From positions 1 to 6,273 of the forward strand of contig CAAHEK010000182.1 of assembly GCA_900772425.1 (NCBI GenBank): DNA of 6,273 nucleotides, in the 5' to 3' direction. Below the pieces are notes generated by a model. It saw only the letters and a list, made by a program, of their open reading frames with translations. It was not told where the DNA came from and made no database searches. This stretch comes from an uncultured Lachnospira sp. (GTDB taxonomy: Bacteria; Bacillota; Clostridia; Lachnospirales; Lachnospiraceae). The position numbers were made by a program, and so were the translations under genes. This document shows, piece by piece, positions 1 to 6,273 of this stretch (positions are counted from its first letter, which is position 1; the number at the start of each line of letters is the position of its first letter).

Positions 1-471
1 GTTGCTGAGAATTATGATGAATACCAGCTTAATGAGATACGATTGGGAATACTTCATTGTGTTGATATAACCTTATATCTTCTTCACGAATACACAGGTG
101 AGCAGATGATGCAGTTAAGGCTTGGACTTGAGTCTGGAGTTGATATATCATTTTATAATATGCTTGGATTTTCTTCAGGTCAAATGGAACAGGTAAGACT
201 TGGTCTTGAAGCCGGAATAGACGTATCAGAATATGCGGATACATTTATTGATGCAGAGAGCATGAAGAAGATGAGAATTAATCTGGAAAGAGGAGATGAA
301 TCCGGCGAAACATTAAATGAACTTCAGCAGCAGGAGATAATAATGGGACTTGGAAGTGGAATTGATGTAAGCCTTTATGCTGATGCAAGGTACACTTTCA
401 AACAGATGGAACAGATAAGATTAGCTCTTGAGAAGGGCGAGAATCCTGAAAAGTTACTTATATATAATTGA
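1..471 (+). CDS. Repeat protein of unknown function, 3' part of gene (5' end outside window)
   Basis: The reading frame is open from the first base and ends at a TGA (469-471), giving 156 visible residues with no ATG. The TTG at 43 is an internal Leu of an RLG repeat motif, not a start, so the gene begins upstream of the window. Nearly the whole visible part is six tandem units of about 26 residues with consensus QMxQ-(hydrophobic)-RLGLExG(I/V)D(I/V)SxYAD. Each unit is probably a short amphipathic helix plus a turn, so the protein may form a helical solenoid. No signal peptide, membrane segment, cysteine cluster or catalytic motif is visible. I recall similar QMEQIRLGLE-type repeats in uncharacterised Clostridia proteins, but I know of no assigned function. 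The last unit degenerates to a GENPEKLLIYN cap, which suits a natural C-terminus. It lies 76 bases ahead of the FapA-like gene and could share its transcript. The coding call is firm; the function is unknown. Confidence 0.85.
   Translation, partial: VAENYDEYQLNEIRLGILHCVDITLYLLHEYTGEQMMQLRLGLESGVDISFYNMLGFSSGQMEQVRLGLEAGIDVSEYADTFIDAESMKKMRINLERGDESGETLNELQQQEIIMGLGSGIDVSLYADARYTFKQMEQIRLALEKGENPEKLLIYN
13..468 (+). repeat. Six tandem 26-residue (78-base) coding repeats
   Basis: Units lie at 13-90, 91-168, 169-246, 247-324, 325-390 and 391-468. Four successive Arg/Leu positions (codons 14, 40, 66, 92) are exactly 26 residues apart. The fifth unit is only 22 residues and lacks the first four positions, after which the phase resumes. 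Units 2 and 3 are clearest, reading LRLGLESGVDIS and VRLGLEAGIDVS. Unit 4 has lost the GxDxS part. DNA identity between units is only partial (for example 121-150 against 199-228), so this is an old protein-level repeat and not a recent tandem duplication. The array probably continues upstream of the window. Confidence 0.85.
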
Positions 472-536
472 TACATTATTGATTTATAGTTGAATTAAGA
501 TAAGGCTGATATTTTATATGCAATAAGTCTTGGAAC

Positions 537-541
537 GGAGG
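537..541 (+). promoter_or_regulatory. Ribosome binding site that sets the FapA-like start at 548
   Basis: GGAGG lies 6 bases ahead of ATG 548. An in-frame TTG at 530 would place this Shine-Dalgarno sequence inside the coding region, so ATG 548 is the better start. Confidence 0.85.
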
Positions 542-547
542 ATTTAC

Positions 548-1999
548 ATGGCAGATTTTCTAGAAGATATTCCAAAACTTAATAATAAGCAAATAATCGT
601 TGATGTTTCTGATGATAAGATGCAGGCTTCTGTGACGATAATGGATATAGAGGATAGTGTTCCCCCTTATACATACGAGGATGTTTATGGAGAACTGATT
701 CTTGCAGGGGTTAAGATGGGAATAGACGAGGGAAGAATCCAGAAGGCTATTTCCAATAAACAGTTTAACCGTGGTATTGTCGTAGCAGCCGGTAAGCCAA
801 GGGAAGATGGAGAGGACGGTTATTACAAGTTCTATTTTGATACGGATTATTTTATTAATAACAGACCTAAGATAAGGGATGATGGTACTGTTGATTATTT
901 TGGCAGCAAGTTATTTGAGCAGGTTGATGAGGGAGAAAAGCTTGCAGAATACATACCTCCTACAAAGGGAAGTTTTGGATTTAACGTAAAGGGAGAGCTT
1001 CTTACACCTAAGCCGGGTAAGAATATGCCGAAGTTAAGAGGTAAGGGATTTACAGTATCAGATGATGGCAATACATATTATGCCAAGATAACCGGAAAAG
1101 TAGAATATCGTAATTATGATTTAACAATAAGTAATATGTATAATATTACAGGTGATGTTGATTTAAGTACCGGAAATATAGATTTTAACGGAGATATTAA
1201 CATTTCAGGAAGTGTCCGGAGTGGAGTGCATATTCATGCTATGGGAAGCATTTATATAGGCGGATATGTGGAGGATGCTGATATTAAAGCTGATAAAGAT
1301 GTTGTATTACGTGATGGAGTTAATGCCAATGGTACAGGAAAGATAGAAGCAGGCGGCAATATATCGGGAAGATTCTTTGAAAATGCAGACCTTTTTGCAA
1401 GAGGAGATATTAAGGGGCGATATATGCTTAATACCAAAGCTGTAGCTTATGGAAAAGTTATAGTAGATGGTTCCAAAGGTACAATAATCGGTGGTGACGT
1501 AACGGGAATCATGGGAGTTGATTCTTACTATATAGGTAACGATAATATTGCAAAAACTACTGTTAAGGTCGGAGCTACCAAGGAAATACGCAAGGAATAT
1601 GCGGAATGTATTATGAAGCTTAAAGAACTTGACAGCCAGATAGAAACATTTGATGAGGGACTTAGAAAGTTTGAACTGGTGAAGAAAAATAATCCCGAAA
1701 GCTATAATCCATCAATGTATGCGAAGATATTTCAGGCAAAGATTGTAAAAAAGGCAGAGAAAGTTAAGTATGAGCAGCAGGGCCGCAATCTGTTTGATTT
1801 GATTAAATCTTCGGAGAATTCTGTCATAAGGGTTATGAAAAATATATATCCGGGTTCAAGCATTTTTATAGAGGACAGCTTGTATAAGCCGTCAGCTATA
1901 TTTTCACATGTGCTTATAAAGAGGAATGCATCGGCAATAGTTCTCAGGGAATACGGAGATAATGATAGAGGCAATTATAACGGAGGAGATATGCAATGA
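548..1999 (+). CDS. FapA/DUF342-family beta-helix protein
   Basis: A 483-residue protein of the FapA (flagellar assembly protein A, DUF342) family. The N-terminus has the typical opening strand IIVDVSDDKMQASVTI (residues 16-31). A helical segment follows (TYEDVYGELILAGVKMGIDE, 42-61), then the family's VAAGKPREDGEDG stretch (79-91) and NNRPKIRDDGTVDYF (104-118). Residues about 195-345 are Gly/Asp-rich short strands (GDVDLSTGNIDFNGDINISG and repeats such as GSIYIGGYVEDADIKADKDVV) that form the right-handed beta-helix of the family. Residues about 343-425 are charged and helical, a likely coiled coil, followed by a short C-terminal beta segment. There is no signal peptide or membrane segment, so it is probably cytosolic. 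In Vibrio, FapA influences flagellar assembly and polar recruitment of a PTS EIIA protein; most family members are uncharacterised and many occur in non-motile bacteria. No flagellar gene is in view, so I give no gene symbol. Its stop overlaps the start of the deacylase gene, which suggests a shared task. Confidence 0.9.
   Translation: MADFLEDIPKLNNKQIIVDVSDDKMQASVTIMDIEDSVPPYTYEDVYGELILAGVKMGIDEGRIQKAISNKQFNRGIVVAAGKPREDGEDGYYKFYFDTDYFINNRPKIRDDGTVDYFGSKLFEQVDEGEKLAEYIPPTKGSFGFNVKGELLTPKPGKNMPKLRGKGFTVSDDGNTYYAKITGKVEYRNYDLTISNMYNITGDVDLSTGNIDFNGDINISGSVRSGVHIHAMGSIYIGGYVEDADIKADKDVVLRDGVNANGTGKIEAGGNISGRFFENADLFARGDIKGRYMLNTKAVAYGKVIVDGSKGTIIGGDVTGIMGVDSYYIGNDNIAKTTVKVGATKEIRKEYAECIMKLKELDSQIETFDEGLRKFELVKKNNPESYNPSMYAKIFQAKIVKKAEKVKYEQQGRNLFDLIKSSENSVIRVMKNIYPGSSIFIEDSLYKPSAIFSHVLIKRNASAIVLREYGDNDRGNYNGGDMQ
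1982..1988 (+). promoter_or_regulatory. Ribosome binding site inside the FapA-like gene, for the coupled deacylase
   Basis: GGAGGAG lies within the last codons of the FapA-like gene, 7 bases ahead of ATG 1996. That ATG shares an ATGA with the upstream stop codon (1996-1999). This is the classic layout for translational coupling. An ATG at 1991 is in the upstream gene's frame (its penultimate Met) and is not a start. Confidence 0.85.
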
Positions 2000-2925
2000 T
2001 ACAAGAGGTTGTTTCGGTTGAACTTCCTGTGCATGAAAGTGTAAGAATAAAGAAGAACAGACTTGAGCCGGCTGACGGCAGGAATAAAGGCAAAAGAATA
2101 TCTATAGTTACAGGTGTCCATGGTGATGAGCTTGACGGACAATACATATGTTATGAACTTATAAGAAGAATTAATATGTTTCCTGATAAACTGAAAGGGA
2201 TTGTTGATATATATCCTGATGTTAATCCTCTTGGACTTGATACAGGTTCAAGAGGTATTCCTATGTTTGACCTGGATATGAACAGGGTATTTCCGGGTGA
2301 TAATAACGGAGCAATGGCTGAATATGTGGCAGCAGGAATAGTTAACGATATTATTGGAAGTGATTTCTGCCTTGATATTCATTCAAGTAATAAGTTTGTA
2401 AATGAAATGCCACAGGTAAGACTTAATGAGGATAATTCGGATAAGCTTCTGACATATGCAAAGCTTCTGAATGCTGATTTTGTGTGGATATATTCATCAA
2501 TAACAGTACTTGATGCCACATTGGCATACAGCCTTAATCATCTTGGAGTTCCTACGCTGGTAGCAGAAATGGGTGTTGGAAACCGTATAAACAGAAAATA
2601 CTGCGCGCAGATGATAGATGGCATATTTAATCTTCTCATTAATCTTGGAATCTGGGAGGATGATGAGATTTCTGTAAGAGAGCCTATAATTTCAACAGAA
2701 GGCAAGGTTAGTTTTATATCTGCTCTTGAGACAGGCATATTTATTCCTGAATTGACAGAGATGGGAAGAATATCTGTAGGAACACATATTGGTGATATTA
2801 TAGAACCTATAGAGGGAAGGATTATCCAGCATATAGAATCACCTACGGATGGAATTATATTTACAATGAGAGAGAACCCGGTTGTTTATAAGGGTGCTTT
2901 ACTTGCTAGAATATATGGGGTTTAA
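1996..2925 (+). CDS. Succinylglutamate desuccinylase/aspartoacylase-family zinc deacylase (COG3608 type)
   Basis: A 309-residue protein of the M14-like aspartoacylase/AstE fold, of usual length for COG3608. The active-site set is complete. GVHGDE gives zinc ligands His42 and Glu45, and DIHSS gives the third ligand His129. Arg86 and the DxNR element (Asp94, Asn96, Arg97, in DLDMNRVFPGD) are the expected substrate carboxylate-binding residues. VAEMG gives the catalytic Glu191. The C-terminal domain (about 228-309) has the hairpin-rich pattern GTHIGDIIEPIEGRI typical of the beta domain of this family. No signal or membrane segment is present, so it should act in the cytosol, hydrolysing an N-acyl amino acid or similar amide. 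The substrate cannot be read from sequence. No arginine succinyltransferase (AST) pathway gene is nearby, so a role as AstE is unlikely. It is translationally coupled to the FapA-like gene and is followed by a degenerate paralogue. Confidence 0.92.
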   Translation: MIQEVVSVELPVHESVRIKKNRLEPADGRNKGKRISIVTGVHGDELDGQYICYELIRRINMFPDKLKGIVDIYPDVNPLGLDTGSRGIPMFDLDMNRVFPGDNNGAMAEYVAAGIVNDIIGSDFCLDIHSSNKFVNEMPQVRLNEDNSDKLLTYAKLLNADFVWIYSSITVLDATLAYSLNHLGVPTLVAEMGVGNRINRKYCAQMIDGIFNLLINLGIWEDDEISVREPIISTEGKVSFISALETGIFIPELTEMGRISVGTHIGDIIEPIEGRIIQHIESPTDGIIFTMRENPVVYKGALLARIYGV

Positions 2926-2945
2926 AAAGGACGGATATTAATATA

Positions 2946-3881
2946 ATGAGAAAAGAAGTACTATATTCGCTTAAGGGAATTTATAGGGAGAATTTTGAAA
3001 TAGAGGGATATCGCTTTGGAAACGGAGAGAAATCTGCATGTATCATCGGAGCATTAAGAGGTAATGAAATGCAGCAGATGTATATCTGTTCACAGCTTAT
3101 TAAGACTTTGAAAGAACTTGAAAGCCACGGAGCAATATCTAATAATCATGAGATTTTGGTTGTACCGACAGCTAACAGTTATTCAATGAATATACATAAA
3201 AGATTCTGGGCGGTTGATGATACCGATATTAACAGAATGTTTCCTGGCGATGTGCATGGAGACACTACAAAACAGATAGCGGCTCATTTGTTTGAAAATG
3301 TAAAAGGCTACAGCTATGGAATTCAGTTTACAAGTTTTTATATGGAGGGAGATTTTATTCCACATGTAAGAATGATGGAAACAGGATTTCAGAGTGCAAG
3401 TCTTGCCAATCTGTTTGGCCTGCCATATGTTGTGATAAGAAAGCCTAAACCTATGGATACGGCAACACTTAATTATAACTGGCAGATGAACGGAACCAAT
3501 GCATTTTCTGTATATACAAACAGTACTGACCTTATAGATGACAAGTCAGCCAGACAGGCAGTATCATCGGTGTTGAGATTCCTTACAAGAATGGGGATAT
3601 TAAAATATAATAATCATAGCGGATATATAGCAAGCGTTATTAATGAATATGATCTTATGCCTGTTAAAACATATGATGCAGGATTCTACCAGAGACTTAA
3701 ATCACCGGGGGACCCTGTATTTCATGGAGAACCTATAGCAAGGGTGATAGACCCTTGTGAGGGAACTGTTAAGAGTGAGATATTGTCGCAGACAGATGGT
3801 ATAGTATTCTTTGCACATACAGCACCTATGGTTATGGGAAATGAAGTTGTGTATAAGATTATAAGGCGGATGCATGAATAA
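2946..3881 (+). CDS. Aspartoacylase/AstE-fold paralogue lacking active-site residues (probable pseudoenzyme)
   Basis: A 311-residue protein, an intact paralogue of the preceding deacylase. Collinear landmarks are GALRGNE (35-41) against GVHGDE, DDTDINRMFPGD (91-102) against FDLDMNRVFPGD, PHVRM (139-143) against PQVRL, and a matching C-terminal beta domain with GDPVFHGEPIARVID and TDGIVFF (255-289). From NR96-97 to about residue 191 the two align without gaps by eye. The zinc ligand His42 is replaced by Arg38, the third ligand His129 by Thr129, and the catalytic Glu191 by Thr191. Glu41 of HxxE, Arg86, Asn96 and Arg97 remain. It should therefore not be a normal zinc hydrolase, but it may still bind a carboxylate ligand or pair with its neighbour. 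There is no frameshift or stop, and the gene is full length, so it is not a decaying pseudogene. The start ATG lies 20 bases after the upstream stop. The nearest purine-rich site, AAAGGA at 2926-2931, is 14 bases away, so initiation may be weak or coupled. The role is unknown. Confidence 0.88.
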   Translation: MRKEVLYSLKGIYRENFEIEGYRFGNGEKSACIIGALRGNEMQQMYICSQLIKTLKELESHGAISNNHEILVVPTANSYSMNIHKRFWAVDDTDINRMFPGDVHGDTTKQIAAHLFENVKGYSYGIQFTSFYMEGDFIPHVRMMETGFQSASLANLFGLPYVVIRKPKPMDTATLNYNWQMNGTNAFSVYTNSTDLIDDKSARQAVSSVLRFLTRMGILKYNNHSGYIASVINEYDLMPVKTYDAGFYQRLKSPGDPVFHGEPIARVIDPCEGTVKSEILSQTDGIVFFAHTAPMVMGNEVVYKIIRRMHE

Positions 3882-3904
3882 TCTAACAAAATTAACTGAA
3901 ATAC

Positions 3905-3929
3905 AGCCGATTTTTAACAATGGCTTTTT
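3905..3929 (+). terminator. Probable rho-independent terminator of the FapA/deacylase operon
   Basis: AGCC (3905-3908) pairs with GGCT (3922-3925), and inside it ATT (3910-3912) pairs with AAT (3919-3921). One bulged G at 3909 and a six-base loop complete the hairpin. A run of five T follows at 3925-3929. The stem is short, so strength is uncertain, but it lies just 23 bases after the last stop codon of the operon. Its T-run abuts the -35 box of the next promoter. Confidence 0.45.
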
Positions 3930-3956
3930 GACACTTACAATATAATATGATAGAAT
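3928..3956 (+). promoter_or_regulatory. Sigma-A-type promoter for purL
   Basis: The -35 box TTGACA (3928-3933) is a perfect match. It is followed by a 17-base spacer and the -10 box TAGAAT (3951-3956, five of six consensus bases). The predicted transcription start is about 3962-3964, giving a leader of roughly 88 bases before ATG 4051. A perfect TATAAT at 3941-3946 is only 7 bases from the -35 box and so cannot pair with it. I see no recognisable PurR box or purine riboswitch. Confidence 0.75.
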
Positions 3957-4010
3957 AAAAGTCTGTTTAACGATATGCAATGCTTATGGTATATTGAAAA
4001 CAGATTTTTA
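3956..4010 (+). promoter_or_regulatory. Long leader hairpin with T-rich tail ahead of purL (possible attenuator or bidirectional stop)
   Basis: TAAAAGTCTGTTT (3956-3968) pairs with AAACAGATTTTTA (3998-4010), with one G-T wobble. Inside it CGATATGC (3971-3978) pairs with GTATATTG (3989-3996), with two G-T wobbles, leaving a ten-base loop at 3979-3988. Small unpaired bases (3969-3970 and 3997) separate the two stems. The downstream arm runs into ATTTTTATATTTT. The part from about 3962 onward would be the very 5' end of the purL mRNA, where it could act as an attenuator or as a stabilising 5' stem-loop. It could also serve as a second terminator for readthrough from upstream. The pairing is directly visible; the function is inferred. 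Confidence 0.55.
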
Positions 4011-4039
4011 TATTTTAAAGTAAATATTACTGATTATCT

Positions 4040-4046
4040 AGGAGGA
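4040..4046 (+). promoter_or_regulatory. Ribosome binding site of purL
   Basis: AGGAGGA ends 4 bases before ATG 4051. The strong match fixes the purL start, and no alternative start fits as well. Confidence 0.85.
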
Positions 4047-4050
4047 AGAC

Positions 4051-6273
4051 ATGAACGGCGTTAAAAGAGTTTTTGTTGAGAAGAAGCACGATTATGCTGT
4101 TAAGGCAAAGGAACTTTGTGATGAGATTACTGGCTATCTTGGAATTAAGACAATAACAGGTGTCAGAGTACTTATCCGTTATGATATTGAGAATCTTTCG
4201 GAGGAAACTTATAAGAAGTCTCTCACAACAGTATTTTCAGAGCCACCGGTAGATGATGTTTATGAAACAACATTTGAGCATAGTGCAGATGATTTTATCT
4301 TCTCTGTAGAATATCTTCCAGGACAGTTCGACCAGAGAGCTGATTCTGCTGAACAGTGTGTTAAGTTTTTTAATGAGAATGAACTTCCAGTTATAAAAAC
4401 AGCAACAACATATGTTATCTCAGGCAATCTTACAGAAGATGATAAGGCAAAGATTAAAGAGTTGTGTATCAATCCTGTAGATTCAAGAGAGGCATCATTA
4501 AATATACCTGAAACTCTTGTAACAGAATTCAAGACTCCTGATGATGTAATTATATTTGATGGTTTTATAGATATGGCAGAGGATGAATTAAAGAAGCTTT
4601 ATGATTCATTGGGGCTTGCCATGACATTTAAGGATTTTGAGTTTATTCAGGAATATTTTAAGAACGAAGAAAAACGTAATCCTTCAATGACAGAAATCAG
4701 AGTACTTGATACATACTGGTCTGATCATTGCCGTCATACAACATTTGCTACAGAATTAAAGAATGTAACATTTAAAGACGGATATTACAAGGCTCCTATG
4801 GAAGCTACATATAACAGATATATCGAAGACAGAAAAGAAATATATAAAGACAGAAAAGACAAGTTCGTATGCCTTATGGACCTTGCATTAATGGCAATGA
4901 AGAAGTTAAAGGCAGAGGGCAGATTAGATGATCAGGAAGAATCTGACGAGATTAATGCGTGCAGTATAGTTGTACCTGTTGAAATTGATGGAAAGACAGA
5001 AGAATGGCTTGTTAATTTTAAGAATGAAACACATAATCATCCAACAGAAATTGAACCATTTGGTGGTGCTGCGACATGCCTTGGCGGTGCTATAAGAGAT
5101 CCTTTGTCAGGACGTACTTATGTATATCAGGCAATGAGAATTACAGGTGCTGCTGATCCAACAGTTCCTATAGCTGATACACTTCATGGAAAACTTCCTC
5201 AGAGAAAGCTTGTTACAGGAGCAGCACAGGGATATAGCTCATATGGTAACCAGATTGGACTTGCAACAGGATATGTAAAGGAGATTTATCATCCTGATTA
5301 TGTTGCAAAGAGAATGGAAATAGGTGCTGTTATGGCAGCTGCTCCAAGAAGTGCCGTAAAGAGAGAGAATTCTGATCCTGGAGATATAATTATTCTTCTT
5401 GGTGGACGTACAGGACGTGATGGCTGTGGCGGTGCTACAGGTTCATCTAAGGTACACACAGAGAAATCTATAGAAACATGCGGAGCTGAGGTTCAGAAAG
5501 GTAATGCACCTACTGAGCGTAAGATGCAGAGATTATTCAGAAGACCTGAGGTTACAAAGCTTATTAAAAAATGTAACGATTTTGGTGCAGGCGGAGTTTC
5601 AGTTGCAATAGGAGAGCTTGCAGCAGGATTAAAGGTAGATCTTGACAAGGTACCTAAGAACTATGAAGGTCTTGACGGAACAGAACTTGCAATTTCTGAG
5701 TCACAGGAGAGAATGGCAGTTGTTATTGATCCTAAGGATGTTAAGGAATTCCTTTCATATGCAGCAGAGGAGAACTTAGAGGCAGTTGAGGTTGCTGTTG
5801 TTACAGAAGAACCAAGACTTGTACTTAACTGGAGAGGAAAGGATATTGTTAATATATCAAGAGCGTTCCTTGATACTAATGGTGCTCATCAGGAGACAGC
5901 AGTTGTAGTTGATATTCCTGAACAGAAAGATAATTATCTTAATCCACATAAAGTACTTGATGTAAAGGCTGAATGGTTAAAGACTCTTGCAGACCTTAAC
6001 GAATGCTCACAGAAAGGTCTTGTGGAGAGATTTGATGGTTCTATTGGAGCTTCATCAGTATACATGCCATATGGTGGTAAGTATCAGCTTACAGAGACAC
6101 AGTCTATGATAGCTAAGCTTCCTGTACTTAAAGGTAAGTGCGATACAGTTACAATGATGTCTTATGGATTTGACCCATATCTTTCTAAATGGAGTCCATA
6201 CCACGGAGCAATGTATGCAATTACAGATTCTGTAGCTAAGATAGTAGCAGCCGGTGGTGATTTTAATAAGATA
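4051..6273 (+). CDS. purL: Phosphoribosylformylglycinamidine synthase, large single-chain form (3' end outside window)
   Basis: The first 741 codons of FGAM synthase, open to the window edge; the full single-chain enzyme is usually about 1,250-1,300 residues, so roughly 500 residues are missing. The enzyme converts FGAR, glutamine and ATP to FGAM in the fourth step of purine synthesis, in the cytosol. Residues about 1-160 form the PurS-like N-terminal domain, followed by a linker. YWSDHCRHTTF (222-232) is the diagnostic motif. NETHNHPTEIEPFGGAAT (325-342) lies in the first AIRS-type domain and includes the conserved His328 and His330. GGRTGRDGCGGATGSSK (451-467) is the glycine-rich nucleotide/phosphate-binding stretch. 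FGAGGVSVAIGELAAG (511-526) and AISESQERM (547-555) follow. From about 640 onward the second AIRS half begins, seen in SKWSPYHGAMYAITDSV. The C-terminal glutaminase domain would lie in the missing part. The length without a separate PurS indicates the large PurL type, unlike the Bacillus PurS/PurL/PurQ complex. It has its own promoter and leader. Confidence 0.97.
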   Translation, partial: MNGVKRVFVEKKHDYAVKAKELCDEITGYLGIKTITGVRVLIRYDIENLSEETYKKSLTTVFSEPPVDDVYETTFEHSADDFIFSVEYLPGQFDQRADSAEQCVKFFNENELPVIKTATTYVISGNLTEDDKAKIKELCINPVDSREASLNIPETLVTEFKTPDDVIIFDGFIDMAEDELKKLYDSLGLAMTFKDFEFIQEYFKNEEKRNPSMTEIRVLDTYWSDHCRHTTFATELKNVTFKDGYYKAPMEATYNRYIEDRKEIYKDRKDKFVCLMDLALMAMKKLKAEGRLDDQEESDEINACSIVVPVEIDGKTEEWLVNFKNETHNHPTEIEPFGGAATCLGGAIRDPLSGRTYVYQAMRITGAADPTVPIADTLHGKLPQRKLVTGAAQGYSSYGNQIGLATGYVKEIYHPDYVAKRMEIGAVMAAAPRSAVKRENSDPGDIIILLGGRTGRDGCGGATGSSKVHTEKSIETCGAEVQKGNAPTERKMQRLFRRPEVTKLIKKCNDFGAGGVSVAIGELAAGLKVDLDKVPKNYEGLDGTELAISESQERMAVVIDPKDVKEFLSYAAEENLEAVEVAVVTEEPRLVLNWRGKDIVNISRAFLDTNGAHQETAVVVDIPEQKDNYLNPHKVLDVKAEWLKTLADLNECSQKGLVERFDGSIGASSVYMPYGGKYQLTETQSMIAKLPVLKGKCDTVTMMSYGFDPYLSKWSPYHGAMYAITDSVAKIVAAGGDFNKI

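Noticed and set aside
490..520. Possible promoter (TTGAAT, then TATATG) between the repeat protein and the FapA-like gene
   Set aside because: The spacer is 19 bases and the -10 match is only four of six. In DNA this AT-rich such matches are expected by chance.
530..547. TTG start for the FapA-like protein, adding six residues
   Set aside because: It would place the GGAGG ribosome binding site inside the gene. ATG 548 has correct spacing, and the family-like sequence begins after it.
2946..3881. Second deacylase-like gene as a decaying pseudogene
   Set aside because: The frame is intact and full length, it keeps several family motifs and the C-terminal domain, and its codon use matches its neighbours. 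A maintained pseudoenzyme fits better.
3941..3946. Perfect TATAAT as the purL -10 box
   Set aside because: It is only 7 bases from the TTGACA -35 box. TAGAAT at 3951-3956 has the ideal 17-base spacing.
3892..3971. Three TTAAC copies in the intergenic region as a regulator-binding array
   Set aside because: The copies are five bases long, irregularly spaced (22 and 53 bases apart) and easily explained by AT-rich composition.
3702..3980. Minus-strand open frame of 92 codons reaching into the intergenic region
   Set aside because: It mostly mirrors the plus-strand deacylase-like gene, has no ribosome binding site of note and resembles no protein I know.
4260..4532. Minus-strand open frame of 90 codons within purL
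   Set aside because: It is a shadow of the unmistakable purL coding frame on the plus strand.
1..6273. CRISPR array, tRNA, insertion sequence or phage genes
   Set aside because: I saw no direct-repeat/spacer pattern, tRNA-like sequence, transposase motif or terminal inverted repeats. The only tandem repeats are the protein-coding ones at 13-468.

Overview
The window is AT-rich and gene-dense. Arginine is mostly AGA/AGG, isoleucine is often ATA, and ribosome binding sites are strong GGAGG types. Together with the kinds of protein encoded, this points to a low-GC Bacillota of the Clostridia, most likely a gut or rumen Lachnospiraceae. That placement is an inference from style and gene content; there is no rRNA or other marker to fix it. 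All genes read on the + strand.

Region 1 (1-471) is the 3' end of a gene that starts upstream of the window. It encodes a cytosolic-looking protein built almost wholly of 26-residue repeats with a QMxQxRLGLExGxDxSxY consensus. Its function is unknown.

Region 2 (548-3881) looks like a tight three-gene operon. It begins with a FapA/DUF342-family polymerising or scaffold-like beta-helix protein. Next comes a COG3608-type zinc deacylase of the succinylglutamate desuccinylase/aspartoacylase (M14-like) family, joined to it by an ATGA stop/start overlap. After a 20-base gap comes a second, diverged protein of the same fold. By eye alignment, this last protein has lost two of the three zinc ligands and the catalytic glutamate. 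It keeps the Arg and Asn-Arg residues that bind the substrate carboxylate, as well as the C-terminal beta domain. An active enzyme paired with an intact pseudoenzyme, translationally tied to a FapA-like protein, is the most interesting content of the window. No flagellar gene is visible nearby.

Region 3 (3882-4050) is a 169-base intergenic stretch. It holds a probable terminator for the operon, a near-consensus sigma-A promoter (TTGACA, 17-base spacer, TAGAAT), and a long hairpin that starts at the predicted transcription start and is followed by a T-rich tract. A strong Shine-Dalgarno sequence then precedes purL.

Region 4 (4051-6273) is the first 741 codons of purL, the large single-chain FGAM synthase of purine biosynthesis, cut off by the window edge. 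It appears to be transcribed from its own promoter, separately from the upstream operon.
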